Shown here one piece after another: positions 10,401 through 20,815 of a stretch of 64,000 nucleotides of DNA (position 1 is the stretch's first letter; each line of letters starts with the position of its first letter). The notes under the pieces are model-generated. The model did not search any database. It worked only from the letters and a program-made list of their open reading frames with translations, and was not told the DNA's origin. Location of the stretch: positions 12,830,745 through 12,894,744 of the forward strand of contig CM075102.1 in NCBI GenBank assembly GCA_037576195.1. The letters run 5' to 3'. The stretch is from Phytoseiulus persimilis (Eukaryota; Arthropoda; Arachnida; Mesostigmata; Phytoseiidae). The position numbers and the translations under genes are program-made.

Positions 10401-13400
10401 CATCTGCGCTTCCGAGAATCCGAACAGCAAGCTCGAGGCTGCGAAGAGGTGGAAAATTCCGGCTGTTTCGGTGAGGATGAAAACTTGAAGAATCTCGAGG
10501 AATGAGAGCTCATTGTCCAGGGTGAAACAGGGCCATCGTGCTCACACCTGATTTCGCAACTGAAGCTCAACTGTGCCTGCTTATCGATCTCCCATTCTTT
10601 CCAGTTGAGTTGGCTCCTGGCTTGCGCTCGTGAGGGTCGGAAAGTCAGTGTGAAAGAACACTTGATCGAGAAGAAGCAGTGGGAGTCTCTGCCTGAAGAT
10701 AAGCGCAGAGCTTCTCCAAAAAAATCCGCTTGCGATACACCCTTGGACCGCAGGAAAAAGCCCATAGAGCTGGGAACTTCGCAGATTGAGTCCGAAATCC
10801 AGGAGAACAAACCCCTGGATACCCCGAACGCCTCACGAATATCGATGGGTACAGCTCAAACGCCTGTGCTATCCTCGCAACGAATGAGGGAGATCTACGA
10901 AGAAGCTTCGCGATTCAAAACGCCGAAAACATCAGCTGTCTCGGACGTTGACTCCCCCGGAATACCTCGCATAGGACCGGAACGGATCGCGGAAATGATC
11001 CGCAACATCCAGGAATCACCGCATCCATACGAAGTTCCCGAGGCTTCGTTTGATGAAAGAAACTCTCAAGCTCTGAGCGGTTGGTTCGATTTCCCGCAAT
11101 TCCCTCACATCGATGAAAGTCCCTCTGATATCAACCTTTCCGCACCTCTGCTTCCTGATGGCCGAATTTGTCGACACCGTCTGATCCCACGCTACGAGCA
11201 AACATCACAAGTCACGAGTGAACAATATTTTCAATTTCCATTCGACAGTGAAAACAGCACTCCCGAAAGGTCGCCCATTGGATGGAGTTGTGGTTCTCCT
11301 GGACGAGGAAAGTGTCAGCTCGTTGTCTTTATTCGAGCTGAAGATGTCGATCGAGAGACTCGGTGGATGGGTTTGCCACACGATCGAGAGATGCTCGGTT
11401 GTCGTGAGTGGCGGTCCGGCTAGTGATAATTCCCGCGCGCTTTTCATCCGAGCTCAGCGGCTCGAAAAACCCATCGTGGGCGTGGAATGGATCTACGCCG
11501 CCATCGACACGATGGGGCTCCCGAACTACGAAGATTTCCCAGTCGATTACGGAGCGCAGAAAGGGAGATACGTGCGAACGAGAACGGTGAGCTCTCCTAA
11601 CTACGCGATTCTGTTGGCAAGCAATGAGAATCGGTCATGGTTTCGAATTTCACATAATGCAGGAGAGGTGCATTGAATGACACCTCGGCTCTTGATGAGA
11701 TCATTGTCTCCGATATCGTCAGTCGCTATCGATCGTTGTTCATATTTGTGGCCGTTTCGTTGCAGCTCAAGGATTACGAAAATCGACTGGAAGACTCAGA
11801 CTTGGACACACCGAAGAGTAAAATTCTGCATAAGGTGAGTCGACTCGTTACTGAGGCGGCGCAAGCGGATGAGGGTTTCGCAGGAGTTCTCGAGGACCGA
11901 ACTGAGAAGCAGACACGCGCCTCGACGGACATGATTTGCGGATCCCAGGTCGTGGCAGGCGTTGTACAGTAAAATTTGTTCTGTGGTCTCTTTCAGAGAA
12001 CAACGCCAACCCCGCAACCACCCTCTGAGCTCAGCATAACAGCCTTGGAACAACCACCCTCGACCCCGGAGGTGCAATGCGAAACGTTGAGACAGAACTC
12101 CGTGGCATCCAATGCGAGCACACCTGCAATCCCGAGTACTCCTCTTCATACAGACACGGGAACGAATAACAAAATGGCGAAGGACCCTCTGCAAGATCTG
12201 ATCTCCTCCGCTCGGCGGCGAACACCTTTGAGCTTGACTCCAGGTCGAGCCTTCAAAGCTTCAGATGATGAACCAAGATCGCTATTGAGAAAATCGCAGA
12301 TGGGGCTTCAGCAGCAGGACTCCTCCGGGAGCGTACTGGCTGACATAGAAACACAACCCGAAGAAGGTGAGCTCTTCTACGTGCACGCGTATCGACTCTC
12401 CCCTGGCAGATAATCTCAGGATCCCCTTATCTTCAAGGCATCACCTACGGAGGAAAGATGGGCATTCCCACTTCAACTCAACTACACAATACGACGAGCG
12501 ATGAGCCTGTAGACCCGAATTTCGGGGATTTGTCCATCGTGAGTTCGCGGGAGCATGCTTCCACATAGTAGGATCTCTCGGACGGAACGAATTTCTTTCT
12601 TGATAGAGCATCAACGGACCCGTTGGAAACTATGGGTCGAGACTTCAACAACGGTATTTTGACGGAGGCTCCGGTTCTACAGGTGCGGCAGCAGGCGGAC
12701 AACGTTGATTCTGTGCATGAGCGGTCATCGAAGCGCTCGTGGGATGAGGGAGACGGCGGAACCTCGGGCAAGCGATTCAAGAAAAGTGCTGTGTCTCCGA
12801 AAAAAACAGTGGCGAAGCCGTTTGCGGAAGAGAAGGTTTTCGTTCTTTACCACCTCGAAGACGACCTGTGAGTTCCCGGGCTACGTTATCGCTCCCATTG
12901 GTCCCTTTTGGAGCAATCAATATAGCTTCGGCCTCAAACAAACAGGAGAACAGACTTTGACATTGCTGACTAAATCTCGGAGCGAATTTTTTCAGTACCT
13001 CGGAGCTTCGTGAAATCATCCTTTCGCTCGGCGGCTCTGTCATTGAAGATTTGTCCTCCGACACCTTCTCGGAGAACTCATCCCACAAAGACCCCCTGAT
13101 GATTATAAACCCTGACAACTCCCGAGTTTTCAAGAAAAAATCTGTTCTCCAACAATTGGCTTCTGGTGGCTGGATTTTGGAGCCGCACTACGTGGAGGAT
13201 AGCGAAAGCGCGGGACGCTTTCTCAACGAAGATGATTACGTCGTGGGAGTGGGCTCGAAGAGTATCAAACTCAACGACGGTCGCTTCGCGTGCTGGCGTC
13301 GATGGAGAGAGTTACGACTGAAGCGGGGTACCGGAGCATTTGATGGCTGGAAAGTGGTTTTGTTCAGCGCGTCTGCCGAGCGCGAGAAGGGGCATCGAAC

Positions 13401-13731
13401 TCTCCTGACGGCGGGCGGTGCCACAGTTCTCACGGAAGATAAGCTCGCGGAGGCGACGCACGTATTCCTGGCCAAAGGAGACTCTGCGACTGCGAAAAGA
13501 GTGCGCACAATTGTCTCAGCCGAGGCGAAAGTTCTAGCGAACGAGTATATGCTGCATTACCTCTCTAATCCTGAGGTGAGTCATTTTCACGACTTGTTCG
13601 GTCGAAAACGTCGTTTTTCCCCTGGACCGCGACATTACAAAGTGTCGAGCTCTCCAACGCGTATTCCTAAGGGTCGACCCGCGCAGAACGAAACTGCTCG
13701 TCTGGATGACTCAACAGAAACTCCTTTCTAG
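7484..13731 (+). CDS. TOPBP1: DNA topoisomerase 2-binding protein 1 (TopBP1), 16 exons
   Basis: Scaffold that binds phosphorylated partners (RAD9, Treslin, others) and activates the ATR kinase in replication initiation and checkpoint signalling. Exons: 7484-7533, 7636-7820, 7991-8242, 8361-8629, 8760-8968, 9090-9317, 9415-9668, 9885-10190, 10280-10470, 10605-11217, 11258-11586, 11766-11834, 11997-12366, 12420-12538, 12572-12867, 12996-13731. All phases agree and the sum gives 1491 residues; human TopBP1 has 1522. BRCT domains, approximate residues: 0 (20-105), 1 (118-205, with EVGSKKY), 2 (208-300), 3 (353-440), 4 (470-575), 5 (578-665), 6 (860-950), 7 (1240-1345), 8 (1375-1460). The start ATG opens a short basic N-terminus. 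Uncertain points: exon 11 may begin at 11249 instead; intron 14 would be only 33 nt; the GTGAGT after codon 'PE' at 13576 is read through because the frame stays open 52 codons and ends in a basic tail like other TopBP1 proteins. Confidence 0.93.
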
Positions 13732-14609
13732 GTGAACCCCGACCAGTTTTCAATTCGCTGATGAATCGTGACAGATTGGTCGAAAGGGAGTCGAATATCG
13801 TAGGATCCTCCTGTACATATAACGAACAACGACTCTATCCGGAGAATTGGTAGCGATCGTGACACTTTTCGGCGAAGGGCCGGTGGAACGAGGAAATAGA
13901 TGACTTGTAAGCATAGAAATCGCTGTGTTCATTTGGGACCTTTACGGAATGCACGAAAACACTCCGTGTGGACCTGTTTCCTATAGGCAGGTGGGAATCA
14001 AATTGGGAATGAATGCTGAGAGCTCAATAACCAGGAATGAATTCCGACGAGTCTCGGGGGATATGGAGCTGAACCTTCTATATCTGTATGCTCGCTCCCT
14101 ATGAGGAAGAAAGCCATAGGTGCCCGCATGGAAAGATCGGATGGAGTGGAATTCTCCGAGAAGAATCACAGGCACGTATTTGCGATGCATGCACATGTAG
14201 TCTCCGCCGGGATCGTCGCGGAAAGTTGAAATCACTCATGCGCGGTCTGGAACTCTATCGAGGCATTCGACGTTAGTCAGAGGGAGTATCGGATCAGCGG
14301 TATAGATAAATACAAGGATACTTCAGTGAGTGGTTAGAAGCATCCTGATCTGGATTCACCAGGGCAGTGGGAACTTGACCACGCGGTTGCTTTTGCTGAC
14401 ACCCGCGGCGATCCTTTTTAGCGGAGTAACCGTTTTCGCACCGTCGACGCGGAGAACCCTTGTTGTGATCAAAGTATTTTCTTGTAAGGCCTCTCACCGG
14501 CAACTGGACCACAAAACCCACAGTAGCTGCTGCATGGATGGTGTCGTGGCGTGAAGTGATCTCTTTTTTCGAAATCACGCGAATATAAACCACTTGTATT
14601 CTCTCATGA
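13732..14609. other. Intergenic after TOPBP1
   Basis: This should hold the TOPBP1 3' UTR, but no clear AATAAA lies close to the stop. Short ORFs occur on both strands (for example 14294-14593 minus), with nothing recognisable. Confidence 0.35.
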
Positions 14610-15194
14610 TTATATTCGGCGCCAACCAGATTCCGTAATGTACAGAATTAGCTTCCAAATAAGTGGATGCTTGATGTTTTTCAAAAAATCATATCGTCTC
14701 AGTGCTCCCCATCCCACCTGTCGCCGGCGTCGGCATCTCGTGTTGAATAAATGGCAGTCATCAAGCGTCAAACGTCGGCTGAAACCGAGCTCTATGATGT
14801 TCATTCGAAGCTCGTAACGATTGCTCGGCAGAAGTGATATCAAATTCCCAACTTCCCAACCGTCGGCTGCAGCGAGAACAACTCCATGCGGTATGATAGC
14901 CAACGCCAATTCAGAAAGCCATTGTGGTGCGATTCCCGAGTAACTTGGTCCATCTTCACTTTCGCCGAGCTCAATCCAAACTCCAGTTTAGCCCAGAAAG
15001 CCCATCACGGGTAACTTGAGAATTTCTAGATCCATTTCTCTCGCGAGAATCTCTACCCTCAGAGATTTTGCTCGGAAATTATCGTCTCTCCGCTTCCCAA
15101 ACGATACCTCGGAGAGAACCTGGAAGCGGAGCGGTGCAATTTGTTCCAGCCGATGCAGGGGATGAGATATTGTTCCGTCTGATGGAAACTGCAA
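14610..15194 (-). pseudogene. Possible ionotropic receptor-like ligand-binding fragment
   Basis: One minus-strand frame runs from about 15194 to 14610 with a single internal TAA near 14989. Reading through it gives, in order, an LRVEIL block, then SYSGIAPQWLSELA, AADGWEVGN, and an NIIELGFSRRLT block ending near 14740. This order resembles the S1 half of the ligand-binding domain of divergent arthropod ionotropic glutamate-type receptors (LRV; G..P.L..LA; DG..G; I..L..S..R). No pore or transmembrane segments follow, so the piece is at best a fragment or a pseudogene. A possible acceptor lies just before VLSEVSFG. The resemblance is by eye and only moderate; it may be another protein. Confidence 0.35.
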
Positions 15195-15405
15195 CGTCTA
15201 TCAGTCCACCGGTAGACGCTCATACAGAAACGCTCACAAGCATCTACGTCGGCTCAAGAGGAAGGTCATTTGGAGAAAGCTGGAGCTCGGCAGCGGCGAA
15301 TCGAAAGCGCCTGGATTTCATCGAAATCGCCGCCTGCAGTGGTGCCCGAGGTATTCTCCCAACCCAATGCCAGTTCTTTGGTTGAACGCAGAGGACACTT
15401 CCTCT

Positions 15406-15770
15406 GATGGAGTCTATGAGAGCTTTTGAATGTCGCTCCGTTGTTTGCACTCCTCTTTCTGTCCTTTGAAATGCTAGATAGGAGGGAGTGATGACGACAA
15501 CTTTCATCGTTCCGCTCACTGTGCCGCTCGATTCCGGTCATGTTCGAGTCCGATTCTCACACTGGGAGTTCATAGCTCAACTCTGTAGAGTTTTCAGAGA
15601 CGCGACGAGTTTCTCGAGAAAAGCTTAGAGATAGAGGCACGATTGTCACGACCGGAATCGTTCATCACCATGAGCTGCGTGAGATTGATCTTCATCGTTC
15701 TTGTGTCTAGCACCATGACGGAGAAGAGGATGACGAAAAAGAAAAATGGAAATAACGAATCGATATCCCG
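15406..15770. repeat. Diverged direct duplication, copy 1
   Basis: Shares a series of aligned blocks with 18660-19345 in the same orientation, including TTAGAGATAGAGG, ATCGTTCATCAC, GAGTTTCTCGAG and CGAGTCCGATT. Both strands keep similar peptides between the copies: plus FIT.S..R.IFIVL, minus MKI.L..L.VMND. The coding strand is therefore undecided. The minus reading has a hydrophobic stretch before MKINL that could be a signal peptide. Confidence 0.55.
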
Positions 15771-17857
15771 GAGCCCGTGAGATGCGTCTTCTCGTGACCG
15801 AAGCGTTTGACAAGATCCCTCTCTGCCCCCTTCGGAATCGTTCAACCTGAGCTCACCTGCGATTCTCCGCATTTCGTCAATGACAGCGAGCACGGGGACG
15901 ACGATACCTCAATTCCTCTGGTCGACGACGCCATTTACCGGAGCGTTCTCATTTCTGTTCACCTCTTCTTACCTGCACTCAATCTTTTCTGAGTTCATCA
16001 TCTTCTCAACTGAATGATGTCCGGACCGGCCCGGCTGTTCTGTTGTCATTCGCAGAAGCGAACCCGACCATCGTGACAACGTTTTTTCGTCTCCGAAAAT
16101 TCGATGGGAAAGTACTCGACTACATGAGTCTCAACTCTTTATCCTGATGAGATGATATAAGAATTTCTCTCCACAGTTGTGTCCGCGGTTCTCGAACGAT
16201 TCTGTAAATGAGAAAACTGTCCATGTCCACCTCCGCGTTTCCTCTCAGCACCGGGCCGCGACTTTCGGCGGTGTTAGCTTCGAATCGCGACCCCGCTCTG
16301 AAGGACTCATCAGATCAGATGCACCCGATTCCGGTCCAGCTTTTCCGGCGAGGAAAGCGCTCCTCGTTCCCCGACAAACGCGGTGTCTACCCTTCGAAAC
16401 ACTTCAAATGCGCGGGACGATTCCATGAGCAGAAATACACGCGACGGGAAGTTCCCCACCGACGTCGAAACCGCTGGCTCCCATTGGCGAGAGGAAGCAG
16501 CGGGCATTGTTCCCTCTTTGCCATCGACAACTTGAACGTCACGCGTGATGGAGAAAGTTGGAAGAGAGAAAGTGTTCCAAGCTTCTATGTGCTTTTTGAG
16601 AGGCTAACCACGTCAGAGTCGAGAGGTTCAGTGTTCCATCGAGCGTGTAACTACTACCAGAGGTGAGCGACGAAATCGCTATTTCATCAGGCTACTATGA
16701 TCTCCCAACCCTGCAGCTTCTGAAGCGTTTCTCATGTCATGCGCCGACCAGTTTCAACGGGGGTTGGAGACCTTCCTGGCTCACTGGTTTCACTCTAGTC
16801 ACGGTTATCGAAAAACGTTCAATCGATTCTGCGATTCTCTGAACACTCCGGCAAGCCGTATTGTTAGCTCTTTCTTCCGAACCTTGAGTCGACTCTGATG
16901 AAACTCACTCGATCCCCAGACCGATCGCTCCACTTATGATAGGTGTTGCGCCCCTGAACCAGCTGATGGGAACAGCCAGGTCGGAGCGAAATCGGACCGA
17001 AGTGGACTGGAGGCTTTCCTTGATATCGGCCCCGATGATTCCGGAGCGCTCGGTCATCGGGAAGTCATATTACCAGCTTCGCCCTCTCCCGCCCTCTGGA
17101 GCTGGAAACAGTACCGGGGGCGATCTAGGGTCGAATAGTCATTCACTACTCCAGCATGTAGAAGACCATCGGCTAGGGCGATGCTGCGACGCGAACGACG
17201 GCGGCTTCCAATTCCCTCCTTGGGTTCTTGGCGTCCTTCTTTTCAGCGTCCACATCCTGTCATGCCTCGGCCGCTGCTTCCATCTCCAGCTTCGAGTGGC
17301 AGCATTAGAATCCCTGAGTGTGCTCGGGAGACGCCGACACGGCTCTAGCTTCCTTGCTTGTTGGCTCGTACTCGTTCTAGATATCAGAGTTCCAGATCAG
17401 ACGATCTCGATGATTTATCATACCTCAATCACCTGTTGAGAACACTCCATGTTGAGATCGGTAGAAAATGCAGAGCCGGACGAATTCTCTTCCCGCCATG
17501 CGCGCATCGTTTGAACCGATCCGGCTCGAGGATCCGATCGGGATGCGTAGACCCTGACTCGACAAAGGCGAATCTAATCGTATTTTCGAACCGAGGGCCT
17601 ATGAACTGGAACAGAACGAGCGACGGCAGGACCAAAACTCAGTCATGAGACTCAGAAACTGACGTATCACTTGCGAATAGATTCGAATAGAGAGCGTTTT
17701 GGTGTGAAACGCACTCGGGCTGATCCTCGGCAGAATCGACTGAGAGAATCAGATCTAGCGGAAAAGACAGCAGCGAGGATGACCGTTGCGTCACTCTCAG
17801 CCGAACTCACGTTTTCCGTTCGAGAGAGCATAACACGCCTGGTCAAGAGATCGAGTG
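15771..17857. other. No supported gene
   Basis: ORFs at 16208-16666 (152 codons, plus) and 16936-17439 (167 codons, plus) lack recognisable domains, and overlapping frames on the other strand are of similar length. Nothing here is called as a gene. Confidence 0.3.
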
Positions 17858-17880
17858 AGTTTCATGCCTCTCTCCATGGT

Positions 17881-18176
17881 TTCGAAGAAAATCGACGTGT
17901 CGCTGCAAAAAATCGTGATGAGGTGTTCCAAGGAGTCGAATACACGGTTCGCGCTGTCTCCTCAACCCTCGATTTTCGACTTCACCAGCCGAGATGTAGC
18001 GAAAGAGAGAATTGTTCTCTCATTTTGCAACCAACAGAGATTTGAGGTGAGGAAAAGAATGAGCAGTGAGGGAACAGTTTGTCATTCAAATCTTGCCCGC
18101 CACAGCTGGGATCGACTCGGACTTCCGCGACGAAGGAGCGAAGTTCTATCGAGATGACTTGGAAACCGATGAAATT
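17881..18176 (+). CDS. Possible two-exon coding fragment, unidentified
   Basis: A plus frame starting KIDVSLQKIVMRC follows a TTCGAAG acceptor-like site, ends at 18046 with GAG|GTGAGG, and resumes in phase after a 31-nt intron (18047-18077) as FVIQILPATAGIDSDFRDEG, ending at a second GTGAGT donor at 18177. The acidic, well-mixed composition after the join and in-phase splicing argue for real coding sequence. Exons on either side could not be found and the family is not recognised, so it may be a remnant. Confidence 0.35.
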
Positions 18177-18482
18177 TCATCAACTACACGGTGAGTCTTC
18201 GATGTCCGATCTGCGGTTGGGGCCTGTGAATACTGAAGCAGCTCCGCAGTCCATGGCAACGCGCACTCGCACAAGTGCGCGAATAGCTCGGCTCCGCTTC
18301 CGTCCCTGACGCCCCGATCGCACTTTGTGACAACCGATGAGCAGGCTAGAATCCAGAGGCGTGATTCTCTTCCAGGGTCCGCAGCGGATTGCCGGAGGTG
18401 AGCGGCAGATTGTCTGGAAACTAGAAGCCGCTTATACCTCTCGGTCCCGATACCAGACGTTTTAGTCGAGGAACACTCCAAA

Positions 18483-18528
18483 TTGTGGATTCGCGCTCTT
18501 GTGGATTCGCGCTCTTGTGGTCTCGCGC
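18483..18528. repeat. 16-bp tandem repeat, 2.9 copies
   Basis: Units TTGTGGATTCGCGCTC at 18483-18498 and 18499-18514 are identical, followed by a partial, slightly changed third unit. Confidence 0.8.
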
Positions 18529-18659
18529 GGAAACCTCTCCGGAATCGGATGATCGCCAGCAACGTAGCATTGCACCGAGCCGAGCTTGCCGATAGCAGGG
18601 CTGCTTCCACGTTGAGGAACAAACGGGAATTCAGAATCCTGGAAGCATCCAAGAAAGTC

Positions 18660-19345
18660 GATGGAGTCCCAGAGCGAATTTTTCCGCCATCATGAGCTTC
18701 GAATGATCGCTTCGTTGTCTTCACTTTTTCTTCCTGTCGCTCAATAGGAGAAAATGATGAAAGCACTTTCTGCCCAGCTCAATTTACTGCTCAATGTTGG
18801 TCATTGGACTCCTTCGTCCATGTCCCACCGGCACGGTTCAAACTTGAGGAACTCCTGGAAAAGCACGAGTCCGATTTTCGCACTTAGAATTCGTAGCTCA
18901 AATCTGTACTTGGAGTTTTCCAGAGGGTCCATGGCGTCAACTGGGCCACATGGGTGACATAAGCCCTAACCTCATCCAACCGAATCCTCTCGCACAACTT
19001 CGAGTGCGCTAGCTGTCGGTCTCTTTGCATCCTCCAATTGCTCGCTCGAGCCCTAACCTTTCCCTTCCAATCCCTCGACCTGCTTCAAGTTCGCTGCCTG
19101 CCGCTCCGCTCACCAGGTGACGCCGCGGCCCGGTCGACGCGCTCCTATTTTAGAGAGGCAGCGAGTTTCTCGAGCAATGGTTAGAGATAGAGGGAGGAGT
19201 GCCATTATCAAAATCGTTCATCACAGTGAGCTTGGCTAGAGTTATCTTCATCGTTTTGTCATTCGTAGCACCATTTCGAAGCAGAGGATGAGGGAAAAAA
19301 GAGTGAAAACAACGGAGCAGTATTTTGGAGCCCTTTGCGGTGAAC
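18660..19345. repeat. Diverged direct duplication, copy 2 (with insertion)
   Basis: Second copy of the unit at 15406-15770, about 3.3 kb downstream in direct orientation. Relative to copy 1 it has a 2-nt indel that changes frame after the conserved IFIVL block, and a ~231-bp insertion at 18926-19156 flanked by AGAG on both sides. At least one copy must be non-coding if the unit once encoded protein. Confidence 0.55.
18926..19156. repeat. Insertion absent from the paralogous copy
   Basis: The alignment with copy 1 breaks at AGAG and resumes after a second AGAG, leaving a GC-rich ~231-bp block. It has no ORF, TIR or tRNA promoter box that I can see. The 4-bp flanking repeat may be a target-site duplication or chance. 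Confidence 0.4.
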
Positions 19346-20815
19346 ATTTTCACTCAAGGGCCGCAAGAGTCGAACCTCTATCGTTTCAAGACTATGAATT
19401 TCCGTTTCTCGTTACCGGCGTCAAACCGACTCCTGCGAGGGAGACTTCTCGTCTGTTCACGGAAAGCTACCGTTGTTACGGCTTGATAGCTTGTCCTAAG
19501 GACGAACCTGCGCTGTCATCTCTTCTATACCAGCAAGCCCCATCCGACGATTCCAACGAACCCCGCGAGTGAGCCCTAGCCTCAGAGACTACGTATACTC
19601 CCAATCTTCCCCGAAACTTTTCGCACGACGTGAGAGAGGACGCTGAGTAACAATTGACCGATTAACTGAGGAGGAGAAAGTTCCTGCTTGAGCTGCAGGC
19701 TGTAGGGTATCATTGCTCTTACGGATACTGGAGACACCAGAAGATGGGGAACGAGAATGGATGTCGGACATCGTTGATTTGTCAAAGCCAGAGGGAACTC
19801 TCGCTGCAATGTGCGTGGTGATCGGCGGTCGAGGATCTTCACCGAGTAATCTTGTTGCGAGAAAACCTCCTCCGTACTGTAGGGAGCTCTTCCTGTGGTC
19901 GCAAGATGCATCAGCTCCGTCGAGACCGATTCCAAGCTAGATTGTCCCCTATCTGGGGGTTGATTTCAAACACGACCGACTCTCCGTTTCGTTCGTTGTT
20001 GAGGGGCATTCATTTTAGTGATTCATGGAACCCCCGGACTCTCCGGAGGCATCACTGGTACACAATGAAGACATGCGGAGTGCAGTGGACAGGGGAGCCC
20101 ATATCGCTCATTTAACCCGCATCTTCGTTGTTTTCAATGTATCGAAAACACAGCTGCAGGGTTCGAAGGCCACGCTCATCGTTGCGGGGGGCGAAACACT
20201 GACCTCCGCAAGCTAAACTAGTGCGCATGCGATGAACATCATGAGCGGCTTATTCAAACATGCCTCCAGGCTCGAGACTTTTTCTCGAGTTGGTGAATCA
20301 TTCCATCACATGGAAGGACGAATTCTGGAAACGATTTTCCTCCGTGGGTCACTCAGACATTCGTTGTAGAGCTCACATGATTCGAGGTAGACTTTCAAGA
20401 GGAAATCGCTCAGCTGCAGCGAGGTGATTGTGCGCAACGATGCCGACGAGCTCTGCAAGCTCATGTGGTTCGACGACGGGGGCGTCAGAAAATATCCAGA
20501 TTCTGGCTCAGATGCGAGTGAGCTTATGATGTGAGACTCTTCGCTCCTTCGTATTTGGCTGATGTAGGCCTTGGTGCAATTTGTGATCTGCCCCTTAAGA
20601 AGAGGAATCGACTTGGAATCACCGAGATTGGCGATTCCTGAGGCTCAAGCTAACCGAGACGAAACCAATTTTATCCAGCGTCTGAGATCCAAGAATGTGT
20701 ACTCGTCTTGGCGGGTACTGGGGAATATTTGTTGGGACCAACCATTCTAGAGCCATCCGAGAGAATCGGATAATCAATCATCTCATCTTCCGGTGAACGA
20801 GAGGAACTCTTTCAG
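19346..20815. other. Possible upstream exons of the neuralized-like gene; unresolved
   Basis: Splice-bounded open segments occur at 20420-20517 (AG-bounded, donor GTGAGC) and 20568-20714 (49 codons, reading ALVQFVICPLRRG on). They join in phase with each other in one frame (..ENIQILAQMR|ALVQF..). That join ends in phase 0, whereas the next solid exon at 20816 needs phase 1, so I cannot attach them with confidence. A further ORF at 20025-20216 is open but unrecognised. Confidence 0.3.
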
